Below, piece after piece: positions 1 through 7,058 of a stretch of 37,102 bases of DNA; position 1 is the stretch's first letter; each line of letters begins with the position of its first letter. A program made the position numbers and the translations under genes. Source of the DNA: JABCPE02 sp963516675 (GTDB lineage Bacteria > Bacteroidota > Bacteroidia > Flavobacteriales > Weeksellaceae); the NCBI GenBank assembly GCA_963516675.1, contig CAUQBH010000016.1, positions 1-37,102 on the forward strand, in the 5' to 3' direction. A model generated the notes under the pieces. That model was not told where the DNA came from. It was given only the letters and a program-made list of their open reading frames with translations, and ran no database searches.

Positions 1-1
1 A

Positions 2-367
2 GTTGACGAAGAAGAAGTGGAGAAAAAGAAAACCCTCTCTTGGGAAGACTTTTGCAAAAAGCAAACCGAGCTTCGTATCCCTATTTATAAGGAATACATC
101 ACCGAACGCGAACGCAAATATGGTGGCGCTGAGTACACCAGTCACGCCTTCCCTCCTAACTACGATCCTTCTAAAGAAAGCATTACCGAAGTGCAAATCA
201 CAGGTAAAAAAGCCTCTATCTTTACCGATAGAGAGTATGCAAGAATGAATTACAAGCGCGAGTACAAGTACAAACTTGTAGAAAATCGCTGGCTCTTAGA
301 TACTATCAAAGAACAGTATTTGCTTGAAAACAGAGATCCTGAAAAATGGAAGAGTGTGATTATATAA
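2..367 (+). CDS. NTF2-fold immunity-like protein, 5' end outside window
   Basis: The frame is open from the first bases of the window to a TAA at 365-367, so the gene is cut by the left edge. A GTG at 17 is only an internal codon that could be mistaken for a start. The visible 121 residues are hydrophilic. They contain a central NYDPSKESITEVQITGKKA stretch, then TDREY and YKYKLVENRWLLDTIKEQ. This alternation of beta strands ending in a K/R-rich strand with 'W.ldt' resembles the C-terminal half of NTF2-fold immunity proteins (RhsIA-like families). Such proteins protect a cell from its own or a sibling's secreted polymorphic toxin. No toxin gene is visible, but one could lie to the left. The family call rests on pattern memory and is moderately sure. 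Confidence 0.6.
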   Translation, partial: VDEEEVEKKKTLSWEDFCKKQTELRIPIYKEYITERERKYGGAEYTSHAFPPNYDPSKESITEVQITGKKASIFTDREYARMNYKREYKYKLVENRWLLDTIKEQYLLENRDPEKWKSVII

Positions 368-417
368 AAACATATACAATAAAAGAAACTTTTATAAAGT
401 ATTGCTTATAACCTAAT

Positions 418-825
418 ATGAAAATGAAACATAAAACAATCATATTTGCCGTTTTAGGAATATTGACAGCCATTTTTATATTTGTAAGATATGGTTTATT
501 CATAGTGTATTGGTTTACAACTCCTAATGCTTTGGAACGAACCGAAGCCGAAAAACAACTTATAGAACATATTAAAGAAGTTTTTAAAACCAATGAAATA
601 ACCATCTCGCCCGAATATGATTTAGAAAAAGATACTACCTATATGGTATATATAGATGGTATCCCTTGCGCAGATACTTTATCCTCCAAAGAAAAAACCA
701 TCTACATAAAAAACAAATTGGATAGTATCGCCTTAAAACCAAGATTCAAGCGCTATATCATTCATTTAGGATATGAATGTAATACTTATAATGAATACGA
801 ATACACAAGAAATTACAGAAAATGA
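418..825 (+). CDS. Unknown protein with one N-terminal membrane segment
   Basis: I do not recognise a family. The 135-residue product starts MKMKHK and has one hydrophobic segment at about residues 8-31. A hydrophilic domain follows, containing EAEKQLIEHIKEVFKTNEI, a beta-rich part and a C-terminal YECNTYNEYEYTRNYRK. The topology suggests a membrane-anchored protein with an extracytoplasmic domain. Its TGA stop overlaps the ATG of the next gene (ATGA at 822-825), so the two are probably translated together. The gene lies 50 bp after an immunity-like gene, so it could belong to the same accessory cluster. No function can be assigned. Confidence 0.7.
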   Translation: MKMKHKTIIFAVLGILTAIFIFVRYGLFIVYWFTTPNALERTEAEKQLIEHIKEVFKTNEITISPEYDLEKDTTYMVYIDGIPCADTLSSKEKTIYIKNKLDSIALKPRFKRYIIHLGYECNTYNEYEYTRNYRK

Positions 826-1262
826 AAGAAAGCATTAAAATAAGCATCCTATCCGTGATTGTTGGCAGCTTTCAAATGATTTTATTCCTACCGAATGGAT
901 ATTCTTGTATCGATGGAAAAAGCGATATCATTACAGGGATTTTTCATTTTATGCCTATCCAATTTTGCCTTGTATTTTTATATAGCATTATTTTTAAACC
1001 TATTGAAAAGCCTATTGCTAAGTATATTTTGCTTCTTATCGTCTTGGCATTTTGGTTATATGCTAATAAAGTGGAATTTTCTCATCGATATGCTTGCTGG
1101 TCAACCTATTCCGAGGAGGAAATAAACATAAATGTTTTATACAAATCCATCATTCCTTGTATTATTTGTATTTTTTCTTTTTATATGGGAATATACTATT
1201 TTGAAAAAAGAAAAAAATCACAAAACTCTAATACGAAAAATGGCTCTACAAGGAGATTATAG
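822..1262 (+). CDS. Unknown multi-pass membrane protein
   Basis: The 146-residue product has about four hydrophobic segments: near residues 7-25, 40-60 (FMPIQFCLVFLYSIIFK), 65-82 (YILLLIVLAFWLYANK) and 108-127 (SIIPCIICIFSFYMGIYYF). It ends in a basic tail rich in K, S and N. The start overlaps the upstream stop by four bases, so it is likely co-translated with the single-pass protein before it. I recognise no family. A shorter overlapping frame at 1132-1464 also encodes a hydrophobic stretch, but it lacks the upstream coupling and runs into non-coding-looking sequence, so I prefer this frame. Confidence 0.65.
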   Translation: MKESIKISILSVIVGSFQMILFLPNGYSCIDGKSDIITGIFHFMPIQFCLVFLYSIIFKPIEKPIAKYILLLIVLAFWLYANKVEFSHRYACWSTYSEEEININVLYKSIIPCIICIFSFYMGIYYFEKRKKSQNSNTKNGSTRRL

Positions 1263-1305
1263 GCAAAAATATAGACACTATGGAGAACATTTTATAAGTC
1301 CTTCT

Positions 1306-1349
1306 GTCGTCGGTCTCCCATGTTTTTTCGGGTTTTTGACATCGACGAC
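1306..1349. repeat. Interrupted inverted repeat in the gap after the membrane protein gene
   Basis: The arms GTCGTCG (1306-1312) and CGACGAC (1343-1349) are perfect reverse complements separated by 30 bp. The stretch 1300-1350 is noticeably richer in G+C than the surrounding AT-rich gap of 1263-1554. It has no T-tract of a simple terminator. It may be a remnant of a repeated or mobile element. I otherwise see nothing in this gap. Confidence 0.3.
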
Positions 1350-1554
1350 TTTTGCACGAAAAAAATGCACAAATTTTCACCATTTCATTGGGTTTAATGG
1401 ATGTTTTTACCTAAATTTACAACCTATATTAATCGCACCATTTAAGGAATTGAAACTTTATTAAAGACAAGAGTATTTTATATACCTTTTCTTAGACATC
1501 CTTCATTATTACAATTTCAAATGTTTATTAGAAATAATCCAACTTTACTTCATA

Positions 1555-1908
1555 ATGTTAAATATGACTAGTATGAGATATATTTTATATTGTATTTTAG
1601 TTTTTAGCTTACTATCGTGCAAGTCTAATCTTTATAAAATTTATGAAAGAGGAATAAATAATAAAGATGAGTATGTTTTAGTAAATAAGATGGAAGTAGA
1701 AAAATATATTTCATCAGAGAAACAAATATTTTACATTAAAAGTGATGTAGATTTCCATTATTTCAAGATTTATAACACCTCTTTTCCTACAAAATTTGTG
1801 TTAATGTTTAAAGTAAAAAAAGATGATATAATTGTTGATAAAATCAATGTTGAAAAAAGAATAAAAATAGTATCTGATAATAATAATTTAAGAATAATCA
1901 ATAGATGA
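1555..1908 (+). CDS. Small unknown lipoprotein
   Basis: The product of up to 117 residues begins with a hydrophobic signal segment ending LVFSLLSCKSN, a good SPII lipobox, so the mature protein should be lipidated at that Cys. Start codons at 1555, 1564 and 1573 are all in frame. The one at 1573 (MRYILYCILVF) gives the most usual signal length, so the true start may be there. The mature part of about 90 residues is charged and probably beta-rich. I recognise no domain. Very AT-rich flanks and no obvious operon partner suggest a stand-alone accessory gene. Confidence 0.6.
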   Translation: MLNMTSMRYILYCILVFSLLSCKSNLYKIYERGINNKDEYVLVNKMEVEKYISSEKQIFYIKSDVDFHYFKIYNTSFPTKFVLMFKVKKDDIIVDKINVEKRIKIVSDNNNLRIINR

Positions 1909-2199
1909 GGGTAATCCAGATGTGTAGACTCAGCCGTAAAATCCCATTTTACCATTCTAAAAACTAACCCTTTTTTAAAACTATAAATACTCCAAAATAC
2001 TTGTAAAAAATATGATAGGTTACTTTGTTAAATAACTGATTATCAATAAACAAAACACCCATTTTAGGCTAAAAAATCTTGTTTTTATAACTTCATTACA
2101 ATTTATCACAAAATTTGTGTAAAAAAATAGAACTAGAATATATACTGCCCGCATTCTTGCTTTTCATATTAGGAATAAAAAAAAACGAAAAAACCACTA

Positions 2200-2757
2200 T
2201 CAGCCGTTACTTCTTATTCTGCTCAGTGTTTCCTGCGTAATTCCAAGGTAAGAAGCTACCATACCGAGCGGCGCCCTTAGTATGATGCTGGGATTTTTCT
2301 CCATCAGGTGATTGTATTTCTCTTTTGCGGTCATGTATTGCAGGGAGGCTATCCGCTCCAGCATCTGTGTCATTAGTTTTCCCAGAACGAATCTGCTGAA
2401 CTCAGAATATTCCTTAGAAACATTCAGTGTGGCTTCCAGCTTGTGATATTCACAGGAAACGATGACGCTTTTCTCTATCGCCTGTATGCCGTAGCGCGAG
2501 GGTTCGCTGTTGTAGATGGTGTCTATCTGTGCCATGATTTTGCCCTCCGTGTAGAAATTACTCGTGATATCTTTGCCTTTTTCATAGTAAAAAGTCCGCG
2601 TCAGACCTTCCTCCACGAAATATATCTTTCGGTTAAACTGCCCGCAGCCGCTTATTTCGCTGCCTTCTTCGTAAAATTCTCTGATACACTCTTTTTCAAA
2701 AAAAGCCTTAATCGTCTCGTTGATAGTCACATGCTGACTGAGATAATCTAATATCAT
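2200..2757 (-). CDS. Crp/Fnr-family transcriptional regulator
   Basis: The 185-residue protein has the layout of Bacteroidota Crp-like regulators. An N-terminal cyclic-nucleotide-binding-type beta barrel covers about residues 10-110 (GSEISGCGQFNRKIYFVEEGLTR). A long dimerisation helix follows, and a C-terminal helix-turn-helix lies at about 160-185 (MVASYLGITQETLSRIRS). There is no FNR-type cysteine cluster, so oxygen sensing through Fe-S is not indicated. The C-terminus is short, ending right after the recognition helix, as is common in this subfamily. The gene lies downstream of the TolC/HlyD/permease operon in the same direction but is separated from it by a terminator, so it probably has its own promoter. 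It is a candidate regulator of that operon by position only; the ligand is unknown. Confidence 0.85.
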   Translation of the reverse strand: MILDYLSQHVTINETIKAFFEKECIREFYEEGSEISGCGQFNRKIYFVEEGLTRTFYYEKGKDITSNFYTEGKIMAQIDTIYNSEPSRYGIQAIEKSVIVSCEYHKLEATLNVSKEYSEFSRFVLGKLMTQMLERIASLQYMTAKEKYNHLMEKNPSIILRAPLGMVASYLGITQETLSRIRSNG

Positions 2758-2782
2758 TGCTGAAATTTTGGTGCAATTTACT

Positions 2783-2814
2783 AAAAAATGCCTTGACTTT
2801 CTCAGTCAAGGCAT
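2783..2814 (-). terminator. Intrinsic terminator of the export operon
   Basis: The arms ATGCCTTGACT (2788-2798) and AGTCAAGGCAT (2804-2814) are perfect complements of 11 bp with a 5-nt loop. On the minus strand the stem is followed by a run of six T (plus-strand A at 2783-2788). It separates the ABC-2 permease gene from the Crp-family gene. Confidence 0.85.
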
Positions 2815-2880
2815 TCAAAACAAACAAACTAAACATATAACAACCACTTAACCCTCTTCATTTTGTCTATTTTTTTAGGT

Positions 2881-4053
2881 TTAAAAATTTTCTTCCTCTT
2901 TTTCTACTGGCGAAAGCTTTCTTACTTTTAATTTTAAAGCCAAAACACACAGCACAAAGTAAACCGCCATCAAAATCAGCAAATGCTGAAGATATGGATA
3001 AGTCAGCTCAAAACTTCCCTTTTGGATAAGGATAATCTTAAAGGCTTCCAAAAATGGCGTCAGCGGAATGATATTCGCCAAATACTGTATCGCTGTGGGC
3101 ATCGCACTGCTTGGCCAAGTAAATCCACCTATGATGAACGCCGGTGAAGCGATAATCATCAGAAACTGCGTCGCCTTCAAGGCATTTGGTAAGAGAACAC
3201 TGAAAAGTGCGCCCAAAAATGTGCAGGTCATGATGAAAACCGTAGCAAGAATCGCAAATCCAAATATATTTTCTAAAACAGGTATCTTAAAATACCAGCC
3301 CATCGCCGAAAGTATAAGGATATTCACCACAGAAATTATCCAAATAGGAAGACATTTCATGATGAGCATTACAAAAGCGGATGTTCCTTTATAATTCTCC
3401 AAGAAAGATTTTCTACGGAAATCCGAAGCGAAACTCACCGCCATAGCAAGCAGCACCACCTGCTGGAAAACCACGCCCATCATGGCAGGCCACATGAAAA
3501 TAAGATAATTGGAAGTGGTATTAAACATCGTGATGTAGTTCGCCTTGAAGGGTTCGTACTGCATCTTTGCCTGTTCTGCATTGGCACCTCTTTTTTGGAG
3601 AGTTTTCATTTCCATTCCTGCAGACAATGTCCCAAGTGTTACCTGTATCGCTTTGGAGGAGAAATTCGCAGTAAGAACATTTCCTGTATTGACATAAACA
3701 TTTATTTCAGGATATTTTCTCAGCAATATATCTTTCTCAAAGTTTTCAGGGATTTTCACCACTGCGGCAGCTTTTGTCTTGATGACTTCGTCTTCCAGCC
3801 TTAATGGCTCTTGGGCATAGTGGAGGACTTTTATCGTTTTATTGTCTCCCAACATATCCACCACCATAGAGGAAGTAGGCGTATGGTCTTGGTCTATGAC
3901 TATCACTGGGAGATTGTCCACTTTTCCTTCTTTGTAGGTAAACCCAATGAGCAGTCCGTAAACTATAGGCCCGAGGATAAATACACTTCGCAGGGTGTCA
4001 TTTGCTAAGAATATTTTAAACTCACGCTTTAGTAAGTGAATAAACTTTTTCAT
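2881..4053 (-). CDS. ABC-2 type exporter permease (YhhJ-like)
   Basis: This 390-residue inner-membrane protein has one N-terminal transmembrane segment (about 24-40) and a roughly 130-residue extracytoplasmic domain with 'VIVIDQDHTPTSS'. Five C-terminal membrane segments follow, with the family motif region around 'IIASPAFIIGGFTWP'. That is the ABC2_membrane_3/YhhJ layout. Such permeases export drugs, lipids or other small molecules together with an HlyD adaptor and a TolC channel. The start overlaps the HlyD stop (TAATG at 4051-4055), so it is translationally coupled. No ATPase domain or ATPase gene occurs in the operon, unlike YbhGFSR-type systems. The partner must be encoded elsewhere, or the system works in an unusual way. 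Confidence 0.9.
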   Translation of the reverse strand: MKKFIHLLKREFKIFLANDTLRSVFILGPIVYGLLIGFTYKEGKVDNLPVIVIDQDHTPTSSMVVDMLGDNKTIKVLHYAQEPLRLEDEVIKTKAAAVVKIPENFEKDILLRKYPEINVYVNTGNVLTANFSSKAIQVTLGTLSAGMEMKTLQKRGANAEQAKMQYEPFKANYITMFNTTSNYLIFMWPAMMGVVFQQVVLLAMAVSFASDFRRKSFLENYKGTSAFVMLIMKCLPIWIISVVNILILSAMGWYFKIPVLENIFGFAILATVFIMTCTFLGALFSVLLPNALKATQFLMIIASPAFIIGGFTWPSSAMPTAIQYLANIIPLTPFLEAFKIILIQKGSFELTYPYLQHLLILMAVYFVLCVLALKLKVRKLSPVEKEEENF

Positions 4054-5033
4054 TATTTTAGGATTACATTAGAGTTTACCAAGATATTTTTTGTCTGCTG
4101 AATATCCTGTGGTTTTACTTTTATTTCATAAACAGCTTCCTGCATTTTATAATCTGGGAAAGCAGTGGTCACATCGGCATATTTGGTCAGTTGTTTTATC
4201 GTCATTATCTTCCCTGAAACAGCAGCTTTGTTATACACTACTTCCATATTTACAGTCTGCCCTTTTTGGTATTTTGCAATTTGCCCTTCTGGAACCGTAA
4301 ATCTGAAATAAGTACTCTCTGGCAGATATCCATTGAACAGCGCAAATCCAGCTGTCGCCAGCTCACCTTTGTGAAGCGTGATAGATTCTATTTCCATATC
4401 GCTGGTAGCAATCACATATCGCTCCGAATAGGCTACTTTTGCCTCTTGCAGTGCTCCTGCTGCCTGCTCAGCCTGTCCAGCTGCCATACTGATTCTCTCG
4501 TAACGAGTTCCGTTTTCCACATCTCTCAGCTCCGCGATTACCGCATCATATTGCGCTTTTGCGCCTTGGTATTTAGCGATAACTTCATCGTATGCCTGTG
4601 GAGACATTAGACTGTCTTTGAACATATTAGTAGCTCTGTTGTATGATTTTTGTGCGTATTCATACTGCTCGCGAAGTCCTCTTTCTTTGGCTCTTAGCTG
4701 GCTTAATTGATTTGCCGTAGCACCATTTCTTGCCATCTCAGCTTGTGCAGCCGCTGCATTAGTCGCTCCCTGTGCCTGAGCTATTTTAGCCGAAATCTCC
4801 GGCGCATCTATCTTCGCAAGTGTATCTCCTGCCTTTACTGTCTGCCCTTCTTCTACATAAATTTCCAAAATTCTCCCTGTGATTTTCGGCGCGAAAGAAA
4901 TCACTTCTTTTTTTACTTTTCCTTCCACTGCGCTTTCCTGCTTTTCGCTGTTACAAGAAACCAATGCAAATGCAGTCAATAAAAGTGCAGATTTTACAGC
5001 ATTATTTTTAATTTTTATATCATTTAGTTTCAT
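4053..5033 (-). CDS. HlyD-family membrane fusion lipoprotein
   Basis: The 326-residue periplasmic adaptor carries a signal sequence ending FALVSC, so Cys27 should be lipidated. The lipoyl-like half 'VEEGQTVKAGDTLAKIDAPE' lies at about residues 56-75. A long alpha-helical hairpin rich in A, Q and E follows at about 76-190. The returning beta domain includes 'YVIATSDMEIESITLHKGELA' and a beta-barrel domain. These are the hallmarks of HlyD/EmrA-type adaptors that join an inner-membrane transporter to a TolC channel. It is the middle gene of the operon: 49 bp after the TolC-like gene and overlapping the permease start by one base. The substrate cannot be read from the sequence. Confidence 0.9.
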   Translation of the reverse strand: MKLNDIKIKNNAVKSALLLTAFALVSCNSEKQESAVEGKVKKEVISFAPKITGRILEIYVEEGQTVKAGDTLAKIDAPEISAKIAQAQGATNAAAAQAEMARNGATANQLSQLRAKERGLREQYEYAQKSYNRATNMFKDSLMSPQAYDEVIAKYQGAKAQYDAVIAELRDVENGTRYERISMAAGQAEQAAGALQEAKVAYSERYVIATSDMEIESITLHKGELATAGFALFNGYLPESTYFRFTVPEGQIAKYQKGQTVNMEVVYNKAAVSGKIMTIKQLTKYADVTTAFPDYKMQEAVYEIKVKPQDIQQTKNILVNSNVILK

Positions 5034-5082
5034 TTCTTTGTTGATTTTATTTGGTTGTTAAAATTATTCAGTTTGTTTGTTA

Positions 5083-6483
5083 TTAAAATTTTTCTACATC
5101 TAAATTTCGTGTAGATTTCATCAGCTCTATCGCTGCTCTTCTTTGGTTAAATACAGCTGTTTTGTATTCTAATTCAGCTTTTTCCAAATCGTTTTCTGCA
5201 TCTATCAGATCCATAGATTTTTTCACGCCGTAACGGAATTCTTTTTCCACTTGATCTAATGCATTTTTGGCGATTTTACGAGCTTTGTCCTTTAATTCTA
5301 TTTGCGCTAAAGCAATGTCATAATTGGTCTGATTATTCGCAAGATTTAGCTGCAGTTTTCTCTGTGCATCTGCTTTTTTGTTCTCTAAAACCATTTTGTC
5401 TATCTTGCTCTTTTCAGCTTCTCGTTTTCCTGTATTTCCATCGAAAAGACTCCATTTAAAGCCTATTCCAGCATTAAACATCGGGAAAAGACTAAGCGGT
5501 TTGGTATGAATATCCAGTTTTTTCACCAAATAAGGAACCACATCGTTAGAAGTCTGAATATGGTCGCCATAAAGCCCAAAGTAAGACAACGAAGTAGAAA
5601 GCTGCACCTTTGGAATCCACCAGGTTTTCTCGGCTTTTATTTTATATTCCGCAGCGGCTATTCCGTGGTTTAGGGCTTTTATTTCAGGTCTGTTTTCTAT
5701 GGATTTGTCCTCTACTAAATAGTTTAAAACCTGCAAGTCTGGCTCTATCTCCGCGATGCGCTCTCTGTCCATTCCTGTGAGGATATGCAGCTGAGTGATC
5801 AGCAGTTTGCGCTTTCCTTCGTATTCTATCATTTTGGTATCCAGCGTGACCTGTGCCAGTTCTATTTTCTTAAAATCATACGGCGTTATCAGTCCGTATC
5901 CTAGCGCCTTTTCTGCAGTTTTTCTGTTAATTTCCAGTCTTTTCTTGCTTTCATCCAAAACTTTTTTAGACTGATGAACCAATGCAAATTGGTCATAAAT
6001 TTTCGCAATGGAAGTAATCACTTCATTCTTGCTGCTGGATAAAAGTTCCTGCTGGGAAAGTTTTTTCTCGTTTAAGGCTTTTTTCAAATGTCCTACTTTT
6101 CCTCCTGAAAAAAGCACCACAGAAGCCTGTAATTTAGATGCTCCCGAAAACCCAGAAATTCCTAAAGTATTATTCTGCGAAGGCACCATCATCCCTGGGA
6201 ACAGACGAGGAATCGGAGGAATTCCCATCTCTGGCGAAGTGTAATTTATCCGCGTGTCCATATAGCCTACCCTTCCTGTAAGCTCTACTTTCGGAAGAAA
6301 AGTATCGGTTAATCTCTTTTGGTCGATATCCACATATTGCAGTTCCAGATTTTGCTGCTGGTACTGTCCATCTCTCTCTAATGCACTATTAATGAGCTCT
6401 TTCAGCTGGTCAGAAGAAGACTGCCCAAAACTGAAAGAAGACATAAATAACAATGCATAAAACAACTTATTCTTACTTGTCAT
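5083..6483 (-). CDS. TolC-family outer-membrane efflux protein
   Basis: The 466-residue protein has a Sec signal peptide (MTSKNKLFYALLFMSSFSFG, cut at about residue 20). Two outer-membrane-efflux repeats follow. Each has a long alpha-helical stretch, with conserved-looking 'LSQQELLSSSKNEVITSIAKIYDQF' type coils in the first and 'ALDQVEKEFRYGVKKSMDLIDAENDLEKAELEYKTAVFNQRRA' type coils in the second. The segment around 'ALGYGLITPYDFKK' is also typical. Length fits the family. It should form the trimeric outer-membrane channel of the export system encoded by the next two genes. It is the first gene of the operon, and a 32-bp palindrome lies 41-72 bp upstream. Confidence 0.9.
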   Translation of the reverse strand: MTSKNKLFYALLFMSSFSFGQSSSDQLKELINSALERDGQYQQQNLELQYVDIDQKRLTDTFLPKVELTGRVGYMDTRINYTSPEMGIPPIPRLFPGMMVPSQNNTLGISGFSGASKLQASVVLFSGGKVGHLKKALNEKKLSQQELLSSSKNEVITSIAKIYDQFALVHQSKKVLDESKKRLEINRKTAEKALGYGLITPYDFKKIELAQVTLDTKMIEYEGKRKLLITQLHILTGMDRERIAEIEPDLQVLNYLVEDKSIENRPEIKALNHGIAAAEYKIKAEKTWWIPKVQLSTSLSYFGLYGDHIQTSNDVVPYLVKKLDIHTKPLSLFPMFNAGIGFKWSLFDGNTGKREAEKSKIDKMVLENKKADAQRKLQLNLANNQTNYDIALAQIELKDKARKIAKNALDQVEKEFRYGVKKSMDLIDAENDLEKAELEYKTAVFNQRRAAIELMKSTRNLDVEKF

Positions 6484-6523
6484 ATATTTTGTTTGTTTAT
6501 TTGATGATGCAAATTTCCATGAA

Positions 6524-6555
6524 TTTTGATAAATATCCTTTGATATTTGTCAAAA
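6524..6555. promoter_or_regulatory. Near-perfect palindromic operator upstream of the TolC-like gene
   Basis: The arms TTTTGATAAATATC (6524-6537) and GATATTTGTCAAAA (6542-6555) form a 14-bp inverted repeat with one mismatch and a 4-bp centre. It lies 41-72 bp before the start codon of the export operon, where a repressor or activator dimer would act. No T-tract is attached, so it is not a terminator. The binding protein is unknown. The Crp-family regulator at the other end of the operon, or a TetR protein elsewhere, are candidates. Confidence 0.6.
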
Positions 6556-6602
6556 AGTGAAATTTCAAGTATTTAAAAAGATTTTTAATTTTTAGCAAAT
6601 AA

Positions 6603-6635
6603 AAAAAACATCTCCAAAAATTGAAGATGTTTTTA
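6603..6635 (-). terminator. Terminator of the tRNA cluster
   Basis: On the minus strand ACATCTTC pairs with GGAGATGT around a 7-nt loop. A/T pairs extend the stem and a T-run of eight follows. It lies 12 bp after the tRNA-Arg 3' end. Confidence 0.75.
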
Positions 6636-6646
6636 TTTAAAATCTG

Positions 6647-6720
6647 TGAGCGCGAAAGGATTCGAACCTTTGACCGTCTGCTTAGAAGGCAGATGCTCTA
6701 TCCAGCTGAGCTACGCACCC
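6647..6720 (-). tRNA. tRNA-Arg (TCT)
   Basis: A full cloverleaf folds on the minus strand. The acceptor GGGTGCG pairs with CGCGCTC (two G-U pairs). The D-loop is TAGCTCAGCTGGATAGAG, the anticodon loop CTTCTAA has anticodon TCT, and the T-arm is GGTTCGAATCC. The discriminator is A. The CCA tail is not encoded. Confidence 0.95.
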
Positions 6721-6756
6721 ATTAATTAGTTTTTAGAAAGAACTAATAAACTTTTG

Positions 6757-6831
6757 TCGGGGTGGCAGGATTCGAACCTGCGACCTCCTGGTCCCAAACC
6801 AGGCGCGATGACCGGGCTACGCTACACCCCG
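6757..6831 (-). tRNA. tRNA-Pro (TGG)
   Basis: A cloverleaf folds on the minus strand with acceptor CGGGGTG paired to CACCCCG. The anticodon stem is CCTGG/CCAGG with loop TTTGGGA (anticodon TGG), and the T-arm is GGTTCGAATCC. The C1-G72 pair is typical of bacterial tRNA-Pro. CCA is not encoded. Confidence 0.95.
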
Positions 6832-6847
6832 AATATTATACCAGTTG

Positions 6848-6930
6848 CGGAGGGTATGAGATTCGAACTCATGCGACCCGAAAGTCGACAGTTTAGCAAA
6901 CTGCTCCGTTAACCACTCCGGCAACCCTCC
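6848..6930 (-). tRNA. tRNA-Ser (GCT)
   Basis: A class II cloverleaf folds on the minus strand with acceptor GGAGGGT paired to ACCCTCC. The anticodon loop is TTGCTAA (anticodon GCT). A long variable arm (GTCGACTTTCGGGTCGC region) and a T-arm with GTTCGAATC are present. The discriminator is G and CCA is not encoded. It is the first gene of the three-tRNA unit. Confidence 0.95.
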
Positions 6931-6968
6931 TTTTATTCTTTAAGAACTCCCTTTCTGTATTTGCTTTG

Positions 6969-6999
6969 CAAAGGTATAACTTTTTTTTTAACCCACAAA
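6969..6999 (-). promoter_or_regulatory. Bacteroidota-type promoter of the tRNA cluster
   Basis: Minus strand: a -33 TTTG (6996-6999) and a -7 TACCTTTG (6969-6976) are separated by 19 bp, matching the TTTG-N19-TAnnTTTG consensus. It lies 38 bp before tRNA-Ser. This is the clearest promoter in the window. Confidence 0.8.
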
Positions 7000-7021
7000 T
7001 TTTTTTTGAAAAAAATATTCG

Positions 7022-7029
7022 TATTTTTG
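7022..7029 (+). promoter_or_regulatory. Possible -7 element for the amidase gene
   Basis: TATTTTTG matches TAnnTTTG and lies 29 bp before the chosen ATG at 7059. No TTTG sits at the usual spacing upstream, so the match is weak in this AT-rich stretch. Confidence 0.3.
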
Positions 7030-7058
7030 AAAAAAAAATTAGCTTAATTATTTATATC

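Noticed and set aside
3..248. 81-codon frame over the first gene
   Set aside because: It overlaps the immunity-like frame out of phase and encodes a low-complexity Lys/Ser-rich peptide; the frame ending at 367 has domain-like composition.
1132..1464. 110-codon frame with a hydrophobic start
   Set aside because: It overlaps the end of the four-helix membrane protein and then runs through the non-coding gap with the inverted repeat; no coupling and no family pattern.
2107..2119. Perfect 13-bp palindrome CACAAAATTTGTG
   Set aside because: Odd-centred, no loop or T-tract, and no promoter nearby in the 1909-2199 gap; short AT palindromes like this are frequent by chance here. I see nothing else in that gap.
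6647..6930. Integration site in the tRNA cluster
   Set aside because: No integrase gene or repeat of a tRNA 3' end is seen on either side.
6966..7058. Longer N-terminus for the amidase
   Set aside because: The in-frame ATG at 6966 would place 31 Phe/Asn/Ile-rich residues before a perfect lipoprotein signal and overlap the tRNA promoter.
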